DNA of 64,000 nucleotides from CAIVVT01 sp963838205 (GCA_963838205.1 CAWIQF010000027.1:7234-71233), one strand, 5' to 3'; numbered from the stretch's first letter, positions 8,849 through 18,910 are shown. Numbers and translations: made by a program. Notes: generated by a model from the letters alone, not told the origin.

Positions 8849-10720
8849 ATGGCGCAGAGAATCTGTCGGGCTGCCGAATTCAGGGATCTGCTGGAACGCC
8901 GCGCGCTGATCGCCGACGGCGCGATGGGCACGATGCTCTATGCCAAGGGCGTCTTCATCAACCGCTGCTTCGACGAACTCAACCTGTCGAATCCCGGAAT
9001 GGTCGGCGAGATTCATCGCGAGTACGTTCGTAGCGGCGCGGAAATTCTGGAGACCAACACCTTCGGCGCCAACCGGCTCAAGCTGGCCAGCTTCGGCCTC
9101 GCCGATAAAACCGCCGAGATCAATCGCGCCGGCGTCCAGATCGCCCGCGAAGCCGCCCAGGAGCGCTCCGATGTCTTCGTCGCCGGCGCAGTGGGGCCGC
9201 TCGGCGTGCTGCTCGAACCCCTGGGCCCAACTTCGTTCGCCGAGGCCCGCGACGTTTTTCGCGAGCAACTCGAGGCGCTCGTGGAACAGGGCGTCGACCT
9301 GCTGGTGTTCGAAACTTTTCTGCATGTCCACGAGCTGCGCGAAGCGCTCTTGGCGGCGCGCGAGGTTGCAGGCCGCGACACCGTGCTGGTCGCGCAAATG
9401 ACCATCGATGACGACGGCAACCTATTCGACGGCACGAGCACGGCAACCTTCACTGAGTTTCTGGATCAGTCGCCGGCCGACGTGATCGGCCTGAACTGCT
9501 CGGTCGGCCCCAAGGCCATGCTCGAAACGCTCGAGCGCATGCAGAGCTTGACCCGCAAGCCGCTCAGCGCCATGCCCAACGCCGGCCAGCCGGCCAAAGT
9601 CGAAGGACGCAATCTCTACCTGTGCTCGCCCGAGTACATGGCGCAATACGCGCGCCGCATGCTGTGGGCCGGCGTGCGCATCGTCGGCGGCTGCTGCGGC
9701 ACTACGCCCGAGCACATCAAAGCCATCCGCAGCGAAGCGCGTTCGCTGCAGCCCGGCCACACCGCCGTCCAGGCCAGCGTCGAAGAGCGCAAAGAGACCG
9801 CCCAGGCCCTGGCGAAGGTTCCCGTGGCCGAAAAGTCGGCGCTGGGCGCGAGCCTCGCCGCCGGCCGCTTCGTCGCATTTGTCGAAATCCTGCCGCCCCG
9901 GGGCGTCAATCCCAGCAAGGAAATCGAAGGCGCCCGGCTGTGCAAGCAGCACGGCATCGACGCCATCAATGTGCCCGACGGTCCGCGCGCCAGCGCCCGC
10001 ATGAGCGCCCAGGTCACCTGCCAGTTGATCCAGCGCGAGGCCGGCATCGAAGCGGTGCTCCACTTCTGCTGCCGCGACCGCAACATCCTAGGCATTCAGA
10101 GTGAATTGCTCGGCGCGCACGCCGCCGGCATTCGCAACCTGATCTGCATCACTGGCGACCCGCCGCGCATGGGCAATTATCCGGAAGCAACCGCCGTGTT
10201 CGACGTCGACTCCATCGGCCTCACCAACATCGTGAACGGCCTCAACCAGGGCCTCGACATCGGCGGCAATCCGATCGGCTCGCAGACCGCTCTCCTGCTC
10301 GGCGTCGGCGCCAACCCCGGCGCATTGAATATCGACGAGGAGATCCGGCGCACCGAGTGGAAGGTGCAGGGCGGCGCCGAGTACATCGTCACTCAGCCGG
10401 TCTTCGACCTGGACCAGGTCGAAGCCTTCCTGAAACGCATCGCGGCATTCCGCATCCCGGTCATCGCCGGCCTGTGGCCGCTCACGAGCTACCGCAACGC
10501 CGAGTTCATGGTCAACGAGCTGCGGGTGCCCGTGCCGGGCGAATTCATGGAGCGGATGCGGCTGGCCGACAGCCCCGAAAAGGCGCGCGCCGAGGGTGTC
10601 GCGATTGCCCAGGAGATGCTCGGGCGCATCCGCCATATGGTGGACGGCGTGCAGCTCAGCGCGCCGTTCGGGCGCTACAATCTGGCGATCGAAGTTGCCG
10701 CCGCGATAGGCCCGCGCTAG
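8849..10720 (+). CDS. Bifunctional homocysteine S-methyltransferase / methylenetetrahydrofolate reductase
   Basis: The ATG at 8849 begins MAQRICRAAEFRDLL; the longer open frame to 8651 has no homologous look. Residues about 1-290 are the homocysteine methyltransferase domain (IADGAMGTMLY, ETNTFGANR, zinc cysteines in VGGCCGTTPEHI). Residues about 320-620 are the MetF domain (FVEILPPRGVN, LICITGDPPRMGNYPEA). The fusion of 623 residues is a known bacterial architecture that couples reduction of methylene-THF with remethylation of homocysteine to methionine. It works in the same pathway as metY at 52773. Confidence 0.95.
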   Translation: MAQRICRAAEFRDLLERRALIADGAMGTMLYAKGVFINRCFDELNLSNPGMVGEIHREYVRSGAEILETNTFGANRLKLASFGLADKTAEINRAGVQIAREAAQERSDVFVAGAVGPLGVLLEPLGPTSFAEARDVFREQLEALVEQGVDLLVFETFLHVHELREALLAAREVAGRDTVLVAQMTIDDDGNLFDGTSTATFTEFLDQSPADVIGLNCSVGPKAMLETLERMQSLTRKPLSAMPNAGQPAKVEGRNLYLCSPEYMAQYARRMLWAGVRIVGGCCGTTPEHIKAIRSEARSLQPGHTAVQASVEERKETAQALAKVPVAEKSALGASLAAGRFVAFVEILPPRGVNPSKEIEGARLCKQHGIDAINVPDGPRASARMSAQVTCQLIQREAGIEAVLHFCCRDRNILGIQSELLGAHAAGIRNLICITGDPPRMGNYPEATAVFDVDSIGLTNIVNGLNQGLDIGGNPIGSQTALLLGVGANPGALNIDEEIRRTEWKVQGGAEYIVTQPVFDLDQVEAFLKRIAAFRIPVIAGLWPLTSYRNAEFMVNELRVPVPGEFMERMRLADSPEKARAEGVAIAQEMLGRIRHMVDGVQLSAPFGRYNLAIEVAAAIGPR

Positions 10721-10752
10721 ACTGACTGATTGGCCTGCGCGCAGGACGCGGG

Positions 10753-11415
10753 ATGCGCGCAAGATATCATCACGTGACAGCCACCGACCTCGTTGAAATC
10801 GACCAGCATGAACCAGCCCCCGAGGCCATCGACCGGGCAGTCGCCATTATCCGGAAGGGCGGCGTCGTGGCCACGCCGACCGACGCGCTGTATGCGCTGG
10901 TCGCCGATCCCTTCAATCTCCAGGCCGTGAGAAATGTGTTTGCCGCCAAGGGCCGCATAGCGCTGCGGTCATTGCCCCTGCTGGTCACCGACTTCATGAT
11001 GGCCGAGGACCTGGCCTCCGATCCGCCGGCCCGTTTCTACCTGCTGGCACGCCGTTTCTGGCCCGGCCCGCTGACCGTGATCGTACCGGCTTCGGCCAAG
11101 GTTCCGCTGCGAGTGACCGGCAATACGGGTCGGCTGGCGCTGCGCCAGTCGCGCTCGAAGGTCGCCCAAGCGCTGCTGGAAAAGATGGGCCAGCCGCTGG
11201 TTTCCACCAGCGCGAATGTGACGGGCGCGCCGACGTGCGCGAAGGGCATCGACGTTTTCGGCATCATGGACGGGCTGATCGATCTCGTTCTGGACGGCGG
11301 CCACTGCCCGGGCGCAGGCCCGACCACGGTGGACATCACGGAGCCGTACTGGCGCCTGATCAAGGAAGGCGCGATCCCCGAGCGCGAAATCGCCGAGTGC
11401 CTGAAAGGCGCCTGA
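10753..11415 (+). CDS. tsaC: L-threonylcarbamoyladenylate synthase (TsaC/YrdC)
   Basis: It makes threonylcarbamoyl-AMP for the universal t6A37 tRNA modification. The 220 residues match a YrdC-domain-only TsaC rather than the longer Sua5. Visible motifs are VVATPTDALYAL, AKGR near residue 60, LARRFWPGPLTVIV and the nucleotide-binding STSAN. It begins 32 bases after the methyltransferase stop and may be co-transcribed. The start is uncertain by a few codons because no strong ribosome site is seen. Confidence 0.93.
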   Translation: MRARYHHVTATDLVEIDQHEPAPEAIDRAVAIIRKGGVVATPTDALYALVADPFNLQAVRNVFAAKGRIALRSLPLLVTDFMMAEDLASDPPARFYLLARRFWPGPLTVIVPASAKVPLRVTGNTGRLALRQSRSKVAQALLEKMGQPLVSTSANVTGAPTCAKGIDVFGIMDGLIDLVLDGGHCPGAGPTTVDITEPYWRLIKEGAIPEREIAECLKGA

Positions 11416-11454
11416 GGGGCGCGGATTCTTTCCAGCGCAGCGGCAGGTTCGAGG

Positions 11455-12360
11455 TTACGGCACCGCGGCGGGGAGCGGCTCGGCGTGCACTGTGACATCG
11501 GCACCGGGCAGGATGCGCTGGATCGCGGTTTCGACTTCATCGGTCAAGGCGTGGGCGTGCGCGAGCGTCTGGGAGCCATCGACGAGCACGTGGGCGTCAA
11601 CAAAAAGCTGCGCGCCGGAATAGCGCGCGCGCACCTGGTGGCAGTCGAGGATGCCCGGAACGGTTTCGGCGGTGGCTTTGATCCGCTGTTCCAGTCCCCT
11701 CGGCGCCGCGTCCAGCAGGGCCTGGACGGTGCGTAGCCCCAACTCGCCGCAAATGAAAAACACGATGCCCGCGACGATAAGGGCGGCGACTGCGTCGGCA
11801 CTTCTCAGAAAAGCGAACGTCGGGCCGCGCTCGCTCAGCTTGACGCACGCCAAGCCGACGATCACGACCGCGGAACTCCAGATATCGGTGCTGAAGTGCA
11901 GTGCGTCGGCTTCGAGCGCCTGGCTGTGGTGCTTCTTCGCAGCGGCCGAGAGCATGCGCGAGCGCGAGTAATCGACGACCATCGAGAACGCCATGACGGC
12001 GAAGGACCACACGGTCACTTCGATTTCCGTGCGGCCGTGGATCAGGCGCGCCAAGGCGCTATAAACAACCCAGACGCAGGTCGCAAGCAGAAGCAGCGTC
12101 TCGAGCAAAGCGGAGAGGTTCTCGACCTTGCCGTGGCCGTAGGGATGATTGCTATCGGGAGGCTTGCCTGAGATCCGGACGGCGAACCAGGTCATCAAGG
12201 CAGCCGCAAGATCGAGGGCCGAGTGCGCCGCCTCGGCCAAGATACCGAGCGAGCCGGTGAGAAGGCCGACGACGATCTTGAGAGTGGTCAGGCCAATGGC
12301 CGCGACAACGGAACTGGCGGCCGCTTTGTTCTTCTCCTGATAGGCTATGGTGTGCGTCAC
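11455..12360 (-). CDS. Cation diffusion facilitator (Zn/Fe/Co efflux)
   Basis: A GTG start at 12360 gives 301 residues with about six helices. Helix 2 has AHSALDL and helix 5 has HFSTDIWSS, the paired HxxxD metal sites of CDF antiporters. HPYGHGKVE is the family signature between helices 2 and 3. A C-terminal cytoplasmic ferredoxin-like domain follows (VRARYSGAQLFVDAHVLVDG). It exports divalent metal in exchange for protons; the metal cannot be set from sequence. It is convergent with tsaC. Confidence 0.93.
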   Translation of the reverse strand: MTHTIAYQEKNKAAASSVVAAIGLTTLKIVVGLLTGSLGILAEAAHSALDLAAALMTWFAVRISGKPPDSNHPYGHGKVENLSALLETLLLLATCVWVVYSALARLIHGRTEIEVTVWSFAVMAFSMVVDYSRSRMLSAAAKKHHSQALEADALHFSTDIWSSAVVIVGLACVKLSERGPTFAFLRSADAVAALIVAGIVFFICGELGLRTVQALLDAAPRGLEQRIKATAETVPGILDCHQVRARYSGAQLFVDAHVLVDGSQTLAHAHALTDEVETAIQRILPGADVTVHAEPLPAAVP

Positions 12361-12676
12361 GCCGAGGCGTCCTTGTCTGCCATGATGGCACGCGCAGCAA
12401 AACGAAACGGCACGGCACTAACGCGCCTTTCTGGCAGGCAGGAAGCGGTCGTCCTCAACCGGGGGCGAATGCACGAGTGACACACGGCTCACTGGTATGA
12501 AAACCGGAGGACAGACGGCTGAAGTCCGCACGGCGCAGCAAAGGCAGAGGGTGATTCCGGAGAGTCGTGCGAGCCTAGGACAGAGACGTCAGTCCCCGGT
12601 TTTCGCGCGCGCGGCTCAGCGGCTCAGTAACAATAGTGGCTCAGCAACGTCGCCTCCAAGACAGGACATTAGCCGG
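12361..12676. other. Intergenic stretch, no gene seen
   Basis: 316 bases between the udk stop and the CDF start. GGCTCAG occurs three times within about 30 bases near 12615-12645. No convincing frame or RNA was seen. Confidence 0.5.
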
Positions 12677-13294
12677 TCAGAGGATGGCGAGGACGCGCGC
12701 GCCGAGGGAGTCGATGGGCTCGGTGCCCACGAGAACCAGGCCGGCATGGGCTTCGGTTGGCAGCACGTGCAGGCGGGCCATCGGCTGGACGGTGGTTTCG
12801 AATTGCCAGCGCACGCTCTCGGGCGATCGGCCGCGCTCGCGCACGTCGCGCGCCGTGCGACGCTCGAGGCAGACCTCGTCGGCCGCGGTGACGAAGAGCC
12901 GGGTGCGCATCAAGGCTCGCACCGCGGGCCAGTAGAGCGCGAAGAGGCCTTCGAGGATCATATAGTCGCCGGGCTCGACGAGCGCTTCATCGCGGGCGCG
13001 CGTGTGCGTGGTGAAATCGTAGCGTGGCGCGCGAACCGGCTGCCCCGCGGCAAGCAATTGGACGTGCTCCAAAATCAGAGGGTATTCGAGCGCGGCGGGC
13101 TCGTCGAAATTGCGCCGGGCACGCTCTGCGAGCGGCAGATCGCGCATGTTGACATAGTAGTGATCGAGATTGAGCACCGGCGCGTGAAGCCGCGCGGCGA
13201 GCCAGCGCGCGAGCTCCGTCTTGCCCGCGCAGGAAGGCCCGGCGATCCCGATCAGGTGCGGGCGCGCGGCCATGGCAGCGTCTCCCGGGGTCAA
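12677..13294 (-). CDS. udk: Uridine kinase-like P-loop nucleoside kinase
   Basis: Walker A is GPSCAGKTE at about residue 19. A lid and base-binding region (VLNLDHYYVNM, RYDFTTHTR) and ILEGLFALYWP match the uridine kinase/phosphoribulokinase family, which phosphorylates uridine and cytidine for pyrimidine salvage. It is 205 residues long, close to family length. The start overlaps the smc stop by four bases (ATGA), so the two genes are translationally coupled, an unusual partnership without an obvious functional link. Confidence 0.85.
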   Translation of the reverse strand: MTPGDAAMAARPHLIGIAGPSCAGKTELARWLAARLHAPVLNLDHYYVNMRDLPLAERARRNFDEPAALEYPLILEHVQLLAAGQPVRAPRYDFTTHTRARDEALVEPGDYMILEGLFALYWPAVRALMRTRLFVTAADEVCLERRTARDVRERGRSPESVRWQFETTVQPMARLHVLPTEAHAGLVLVGTEPIDSLGARVLAIL

Positions 13295-16200
13295 GCGCGC
13301 GGCGCCGTTTGCGAGACGACGGCGGGAACCGGGGGAGGTGGCGGCGCAGACAACCGGACGCTCACGAGTTTCGAGACGCCCTGTTCCTGCATGGTGACAC
13401 CATACAGGCCTTCGGCGGCCTCCATCGTCTTCTTTGCATGTGTGATGACGATGAACTGTGTCTGCGCCGCCATATCCTTAATCAACTGCGTGAAGCGGCC
13501 GACGTTGGCCTCATCGAGAGGCGCGTCGACCTCGTCCAGAATGCAGAAGGGGCTGGGCTGGAAGCGGAAAATGCCCATCAGCAGAGCGACCGCCGTGAGC
13601 GCTTTCTCGCCGCCGGAGAGCAGCAGCACATTCTGCAGCCGTTTGCCGGGAGGCTGAGCCACGATTTCGATGCCCTGTTCGAGGGTGTCGCCATCGCCGG
13701 TCAAACGCATCTCGCCCACGCCGCCACCGAAAAGCTTCGTAAACATTTCCTTGAAGTTCTGGTTTATGACTTCAAAGGCCTGGTTGAAGCGCTTGCGGCT
13801 TTCGGTGTCGATTTCGTTGATTGCCTTTTCCGTGTCGCGAATGGAGTCGAGCAGGTCCTGGCGCTGGGCGTTGAGGAAATCGTAGCGCTGGTGCGCCTCC
13901 TGATATTCGTGCCAGGCCTCGGGGTTGACTGGACCGAGGGCTTCGATGCGCTTGCGGATCTCGACGACCCGTTCTTCGGCCTCAACGACAGCGCACTCAT
14001 CCTTCTCCAAGGCCGCTGCCGCCACGGCGACGGCGGTTGCGTCGATATCTTCAGACGCGGTTCGAGAAGCCTGCTCACCCTCCTGCGCCTGGGCCGCCTC
14101 CGCGGCTGCGCGCACCATTTCCGCCGCGAGATCGGCGACCGGAATATTGAGATCCTTGCGGCTGGTCTCGTCCAGGTACTTCAACTCGCTCTGGCGGCGG
14201 ACGAGTTCGAGTTCAATCTGGCCGCGGCCTTCGAGAGCATTTGCCGCGCTCTGGCGCAATCGCTTGAGATCCTCCTCGCCGGCCTGGAGCGAGGCGCGCT
14301 CCGAGGCTTCCCGTTCGGCGAGGCCGGCGACGGACGTTTCGAAGTGCTGCTGCTCATCCTGCAAGGAGGTGGCGCGCAGGTCGAGCGCGAGGTTGTTTTC
14401 GAGCAGGCGGGTGCGAGAAACGCCGAGCCGCTCCAGCTCGCTGGAGAGATTGGCGCGACGATTGAAGACTTCGCGGTTCTGCTGATCGAGGCGTGCCATT
14501 GCGCCCTCGAGGCCGCGGCGGCGTTCGTCTAGTCCGGCGAGCTCGACGCGCAACACGGAGTGCTCCTCGGAGAGCAGAGCCACGCGCAGGCGGAGCTGCT
14601 CGAGTTCGGAGCGCCCATCCTCGAGCGCTTTCTCGAGGGCCGAGCGCGCCGCGTCTTTTTCGACGATGAGCGCCTGCTTGCGTTCGCGCTCGGCGCGCGA
14701 TTGGGCGGAGTCGCGGGCCAGCCGGTCGAGCTCGAGCCGCGCCGAGGAGAGCTTCTGTGCGGCGCGCTTGGACTCCTCCGCGATCTTGCGCATCTCCTGG
14801 TCGAGCAGCAGGGTTTCCTTCTCCTGCCTCTGCAGCTCGGTGCGGACGATGTCCAGTTCTTCGGCGAGAAGCTGGCTGGCCTTTTCGAGTGAGTCGAGTA
14901 GTTCCCGCGAAGCGATGGCTTCGCGATTCTTTTTCTCGTACAACGCGGAAAGTTCGCGCAGCTCGCGTTTCATCGCCAGCGGACCGCTGGCCGACTTATT
15001 GCCTCCCGTCACGGCGTGGCCGTGGTAACAAGCTCCGTCGTCGAGGAGGAAAAACAAATCCGGGTATTGAAACGCCAATTGCTCGGCACAAGCGCGCGAC
15101 TCGGCGAGATAGCAGCGCGCGAGGCGCGGCAGCAACTCGGCCGGGGCATTGGTGAGCCCGTTGGTGAATCGAATGCCTTCGCACAAGCGACCGGCGATGC
15201 CGGTTTCAGGACCGATGGGCGGCTCGGCGACGGGCGCGAAGTGAACATCGGACTTATCGTTCGTAAAATCGGGTTCGACCAGGAAGGTGGCACGGCCGTC
15301 GAGTTCGGCCCGCAGAAGCTCGATGCCACGCTGGGCCTCGCCCCAGTCGCGCACGACGAGGTATTCCAGCTCTTCGTGGAGGAACTCTTCGGCGGCGCGC
15401 TCGAAGCGCGGATCCTTCAACTCGATGAAGTCGGCGAGAACACCGACGGGCTTCAGCCCCTGGGCCTGATTCTGTTCAATCGCGGTGAACAGGCGCTTGA
15501 CCGAGGTATTGGCGTACGAACGATGCTGGAGAATCTGGGCGAGCGAATCGCGGCGGGCGCGCAGACCTTGCGTTTCGGAGTTCAACGCATCCAGATCGCG
15601 GCGGGTTTGCTGAACGGCCTGGCGCTTCTCCTGCGACTCGGCGTCGATGCGAGCGCGGCGTTCGGCCAGGGACTCAAGTGCCAACTGGCGCGCGGCCAGA
15701 CGCTCGCCGAATTCAGTGCGGGAAACTTCGAGAGTCTGGAGTTCGGCGCTGGCGCTCTCTTCGTCCTTGCGCACACGCGCTGTGTCGCGGTCGATGGAGG
15801 CCAGGTAGGCGTCGATCTGTCCGAGTTGATTACGCAAGCCGGAGACTTCGCCGAGGAGGCGGACCACTTGCTGGCGCGAAGATTCGAGGTCACGCTCGCG
15901 TTCGCGAAGCTGGTTCTGAAGCGTGTCGCGATCAGCGGTCTTGGCCTGCAGACGCTCGCGGGCCTGCTCCGCGGCGGCGTGAATCTCAGCGAATGAAACA
16001 TCGAAGTGTTCGCGTTCCTGCTCGAGCGCTTGCAGACGCTCGGAGAGTTGGCCGGTCTCGGTTTCCCCGTCCTGGAGACGCTGCTCGATGCCCGCGACCT
16101 GCCGGGCCTGCGAATCGATCAGACCGCGCGTACGTTCAATTTCGACGCGCACTTCGGCCAGGCGCTTACGGGCCTCGGTTAGTTCCGCTTCAGTCTGATA

Positions 16201-17322
16201 GCCGCGCTCACGCGCCGCGGCAAGCTCCTTTTCACCGGCCTCTACCTCGGCCTGCAGGCGCTGGGATTCGAGCGCTGCCTGCTGCAACTCAGCAGCGACG
16301 CGCGCGGCTTCGCGCGCCAGCAGGTAGTAACGGCCAGTCAGCGCCGTGCGCAATTGAGAGTCGAGTTCGTTCTTCAACTCCTCGTAACGCCGCGCCTTGC
16401 CGGCCTGGCGCTTGAGCGAGTTCACCTGGCGGCCGACTTCTTCGAGAATGTCGAAGACTCGCGTCAGATTCTGCTTGGCGCCTTCAAGCTTCGCTTCGGC
16501 CAGACGGCGCTTGGTTTTGAACTTACTGATGCCGGCCGCTTCCTCGATGATGCCGCGACGATCGAGCGGCTTGGACGAGAGGATCTGGCCTATCCGGCCC
16601 TGCTCGATGATGGCGTAGGATTCGGGGCCGAGGCCCGTGCCCATGAAGAGTTCCTGGATGTCACGGAGGCGCGCCATGCGGCCGTTGATCAGGTACTCGC
16701 TTTCGCCGGAGCGGAAGAGCCGGCGCGTGATGGTGATCTCCTGCTCGTGACGAGGCCACGCGGCGGCCGCGGAGAGTGCCGTATCGGGGACGGCGGCGTG
16801 GCCGTTGGCATGACCGTTGGTGTGACCATTCCCGTTGGTGTGGCCGTTGCCATTGGTGTGAGAGTCCGCCGCGACGTGTTCGATCTTCAGGGCGCCGGCG
16901 TCGAGTTCGACCGGCGCAGGCTGTTCGGCGACAATCGCAGTGGCGGCAGCCACGGCGACTTCGACCGTTTCTCCGCTGGATGGAGAACCGGGTTGCGCGA
17001 GCCTGGCAGCCTTAGATGCGTCGGGACGCTGGCCGGGGATGGAAGTCTTGCCTTCCGGATCGACCAAGGTCATCGTGACCGTCGCCATGCCGACGGGTTT
17101 GCGGTCGCGGGTTCCGGCGAAAATCACGTCCTCCATGCGGGAGCCGCGGAGGGTTTTCGCAGACTGTTCGCCAAGCACCCAACTGATGGCGTCGCTGAGG
17201 TTGGATTTGCCGCACCCGTTGGGGCCCACTACAGCCGCCACGCCGCTCCCCGAGAAGCGCATTTCCGTGCGGTCACAGAACGACTTAAACCCTTGAATTT
17301 CAATACGCTTAAGTATCAACAA
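13291..17322 (-). CDS. smc: Chromosome segregation ATPase SMC with head insertion
   Basis: Walker A GPNGCGKSN (33-41), long coiled coils, a hinge near residues 600-780, then the ABC signature LSGGEKALTAVALLMG and Walker B PFCILDEVDAPLDE. SMC entraps DNA with ScpA/ScpB to organise sister chromosomes. At 1343 residues it is about 150 longer than B. subtilis SMC. About 95 of the extra residues form an Ala/Pro-rich, low-complexity insert in the N-terminal head (about 92-190), with tandem His-Thr-Asn-Gly-Asn-Gly. The flanking head motifs (VDPEG before, ITITRRLFRSGESEYLING after) are intact. Confidence 0.97.
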   Translation of the reverse strand: MLILKRIEIQGFKSFCDRTEMRFSGSGVAAVVGPNGCGKSNLSDAISWVLGEQSAKTLRGSRMEDVIFAGTRDRKPVGMATVTMTLVDPEGKTSIPGQRPDASKAARLAQPGSPSSGETVEVAVAAATAIVAEQPAPVELDAGALKIEHVAADSHTNGNGHTNGNGHTNGHANGHAAVPDTALSAAAAWPRHEQEITITRRLFRSGESEYLINGRMARLRDIQELFMGTGLGPESYAIIEQGRIGQILSSKPLDRRGIIEEAAGISKFKTKRRLAEAKLEGAKQNLTRVFDILEEVGRQVNSLKRQAGKARRYEELKNELDSQLRTALTGRYYLLAREAARVAAELQQAALESQRLQAEVEAGEKELAAARERGYQTEAELTEARKRLAEVRVEIERTRGLIDSQARQVAGIEQRLQDGETETGQLSERLQALEQEREHFDVSFAEIHAAAEQARERLQAKTADRDTLQNQLRERERDLESSRQQVVRLLGEVSGLRNQLGQIDAYLASIDRDTARVRKDEESASAELQTLEVSRTEFGERLAARQLALESLAERRARIDAESQEKRQAVQQTRRDLDALNSETQGLRARRDSLAQILQHRSYANTSVKRLFTAIEQNQAQGLKPVGVLADFIELKDPRFERAAEEFLHEELEYLVVRDWGEAQRGIELLRAELDGRATFLVEPDFTNDKSDVHFAPVAEPPIGPETGIAGRLCEGIRFTNGLTNAPAELLPRLARCYLAESRACAEQLAFQYPDLFFLLDDGACYHGHAVTGGNKSASGPLAMKRELRELSALYEKKNREAIASRELLDSLEKASQLLAEELDIVRTELQRQEKETLLLDQEMRKIAEESKRAAQKLSSARLELDRLARDSAQSRAERERKQALIVEKDAARSALEKALEDGRSELEQLRLRVALLSEEHSVLRVELAGLDERRRGLEGAMARLDQQNREVFNRRANLSSELERLGVSRTRLLENNLALDLRATSLQDEQQHFETSVAGLAEREASERASLQAGEEDLKRLRQSAANALEGRGQIELELVRRQSELKYLDETSRKDLNIPVADLAAEMVRAAAEAAQAQEGEQASRTASEDIDATAVAVAAAALEKDECAVVEAEERVVEIRKRIEALGPVNPEAWHEYQEAHQRYDFLNAQRQDLLDSIRDTEKAINEIDTESRKRFNQAFEVINQNFKEMFTKLFGGGVGEMRLTGDGDTLEQGIEIVAQPPGKRLQNVLLLSGGEKALTAVALLMGIFRFQPSPFCILDEVDAPLDEANVGRFTQLIKDMAAQTQFIVITHAKKTMEAAEGLYGVTMQEQGVSKLVSVRLSAPPPPPVPAVVSQTAPRA
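16797..16862 (-). repeat. In-frame tandem repeat encoding HTNGNG in SMC
   Basis: Imperfect 12-18-base units encode HTNGNG, HTNGNG, HTNG, HANG, HA at about residues 155-176 of SMC. Codon choice varies between units (AAT/AAC, GGC/GGG/GGT), so it is not a fresh slippage product. Confidence 0.75.
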
Positions 17323-17760
17323 AGGCGGTTTCCTCTCAACGGAATGCCAATGGTTCCGGCGCGCTCGATCCGCTATGCCGGACGAACGGCCGCTCGGGGG
17401 AGTGTGATTTCACAGTAACCGGACTGGGACTCGAAGTCAAGCACCATGCCCCATTATTGAGGGGCTAAAAACTCAAGCCTACTAGGAGTAGTGGTCGGGC
17501 AGCGGACGCCCGGCTCCTGCGTCGTCAAGAAGAGCGCACCTCATTATACGCGTGGAACGCTCGAATCGGGCTTCGCGACGCTGTATCGAAGGCTGACAAA
17601 GGTACGGCGAAAGAGAGGGGTAATGAGTTGATTTTGGATGGAAAAGCCACGGATTCCCGACACAAGAAGTTGACAATTGTCGAGCGCGAGCCTGGGCCGC
17701 AGGGGCACATAACCCCTTCCTGGAGTCTGGACGTTTCGCGGGGACACAACGCCGCCGCGT
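17323..17760. other. Intergenic stretch between ctaF and smc
   Basis: About 440 bases, with both neighbours on the minus strand, so it holds the end of the respiratory transcript and the smc promoter. Short overlapping frames here are not convincing. No strong T-tailed hairpin was found. Confidence 0.5.
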
Positions 17761-18183
17761 TTAGGAGCCAGCGGGAGCGGTCCCCGTCGAAGGTTGAATC
17801 GGCTTGTTCAGCGGCGCGCCCGGGAACTCCTTCACCGGTTCCTTCAAGTTGTCCGGAAAAAGCGGCGTGCGGGTGTTGATATCAAACAAGGTGAAGATCA
17901 GGAACACGGCGAGGAAGAGCAAGCCGGAGACGAAGATCACGGCACTCAATTTGTCGTGGCGCAGGTTCATGAAGAAGAGCGCCACGAGTGACGCCTTCAG
18001 TGACGCGATGATCAGCGCGATGACCGTATTGTACGGACCGAAGTTAATGCCCGCGGCAGTCACCGTCGCGGCAGTCAGCACGAGCAGAACGAGCAAGATG
18101 AGAGCGTAGGTCCTGGGCCCGGTAACGGGATGCGCGTGAGCGGCGGTTGCTTCGATGTCTTCCCTAACCCCGATGTTTTCCAT
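17761..18183 (-). CDS. ctaF: Cytochrome c oxidase subunit IV (CtaF)
   Basis: The start at 18183 (MENIGVREDIEATAAHAHP) follows GAGGAGG; the longer frame to 18333 runs into ctaE and is rejected. At 140 residues it has three hydrophobic helices (about 26-46, 52-74, 81-101), as in the small subunit IV of caa3-type oxidases, and a Pro-rich tail. It assists assembly and stability of the oxidase and has no cofactor. Last gene of the operon, 14 bases after ctaE. Confidence 0.88.
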   Translation of the reverse strand: MENIGVREDIEATAAHAHPVTGPRTYALILLVLLVLTAATVTAAGINFGPYNTVIALIIASLKASLVALFFMNLRHDKLSAVIFVSGLLFLAVFLIFTLFDINTRTPLFPDNLKEPVKEFPGAPLNKPIQPSTGTAPAGS

Positions 18184-18197
18184 GCTACCGTGCCTCC

Positions 18198-18866
18198 TCA
18201 GGAAATCAGATACATGAGCGGGAAAAGGTATATCCAGATCATGTCCACCAGGTGCCAATAGAGCCCGACGAGATCGACCGGACCGAAATACACGGAAGAA
18301 AAATCGCCGCGGAGCGCGCGCCGGAGCAGCCACGAGATGGCGCCCATGCCGGCGAGCACATGGATGCCGTGCAGACCGGTCATCATGAAGTAGAAACTGA
18401 AAAACATGAACTGACCGGGCACGGTGTCGCCCTGATGCGTGTAGAACTTGCCCGGCAGCAGCCCTTCCTCGAACTTATGGTTGTACTCGAAACCTTTGAC
18501 GACCAGGAACACGCAGGCGAGGAGCAGCGTCAGGCTCAAAAACAGGATCAGGAGTTTGCGTTTCGATGTCTGAGCCGACCAGACGGCCATAACCATAGTG
18601 AAACTCGAGACCAGCAGCACGACCGTGTTCAGCGTGCCGAGCGGACGGCTGAGGTGATGATGGGCCTGCATGAACGCCTCGGGGTGCTTGGCATGCATAA
18701 TCGCGTAGCCGACGAACAGGCCGCCGAACAGGAGCACTTCGGTAACCAGGAACAGCCACATGCCGATCTTCGAAGCATCGAATTGCTGCCCCATCCCCTG
18801 GAAATGGTGCTGCAGGAACGGCGAATGTTCGGGTTCGGCGTGGACGGTTGTTGTTGCTTCACTCAT
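18198..18866 (-). CDS. ctaE: Cytochrome c oxidase subunit III (CtaE)
   Basis: 222 residues with about five to six helices. Diagnostic stretches are GMWLFLVTEVLLFGGLFVGY, the central FYFMMTGLHGIHVLAGMG and the C-terminal YWHLVDMIWIYLFPLMYL. Subunit III stabilises proton uptake by subunit I and carries no metal. It sits 44 bases after ctaD in the standard C-D-E-F order. Confidence 0.95.
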   Translation of the reverse strand: MSEATTTVHAEPEHSPFLQHHFQGMGQQFDASKIGMWLFLVTEVLLFGGLFVGYAIMHAKHPEAFMQAHHHLSRPLGTLNTVVLLVSSFTMVMAVWSAQTSKRKLLILFLSLTLLLACVFLVVKGFEYNHKFEEGLLPGKFYTHQGDTVPGQFMFFSFYFMMTGLHGIHVLAGMGAISWLLRRALRGDFSSVYFGPVDLVGLYWHLVDMIWIYLFPLMYLIS

Positions 18867-18910
18867 CGTGGATTTCTCTTAGATATCAAGTCGCGCGGTC
18901 TCGGGTTCGC

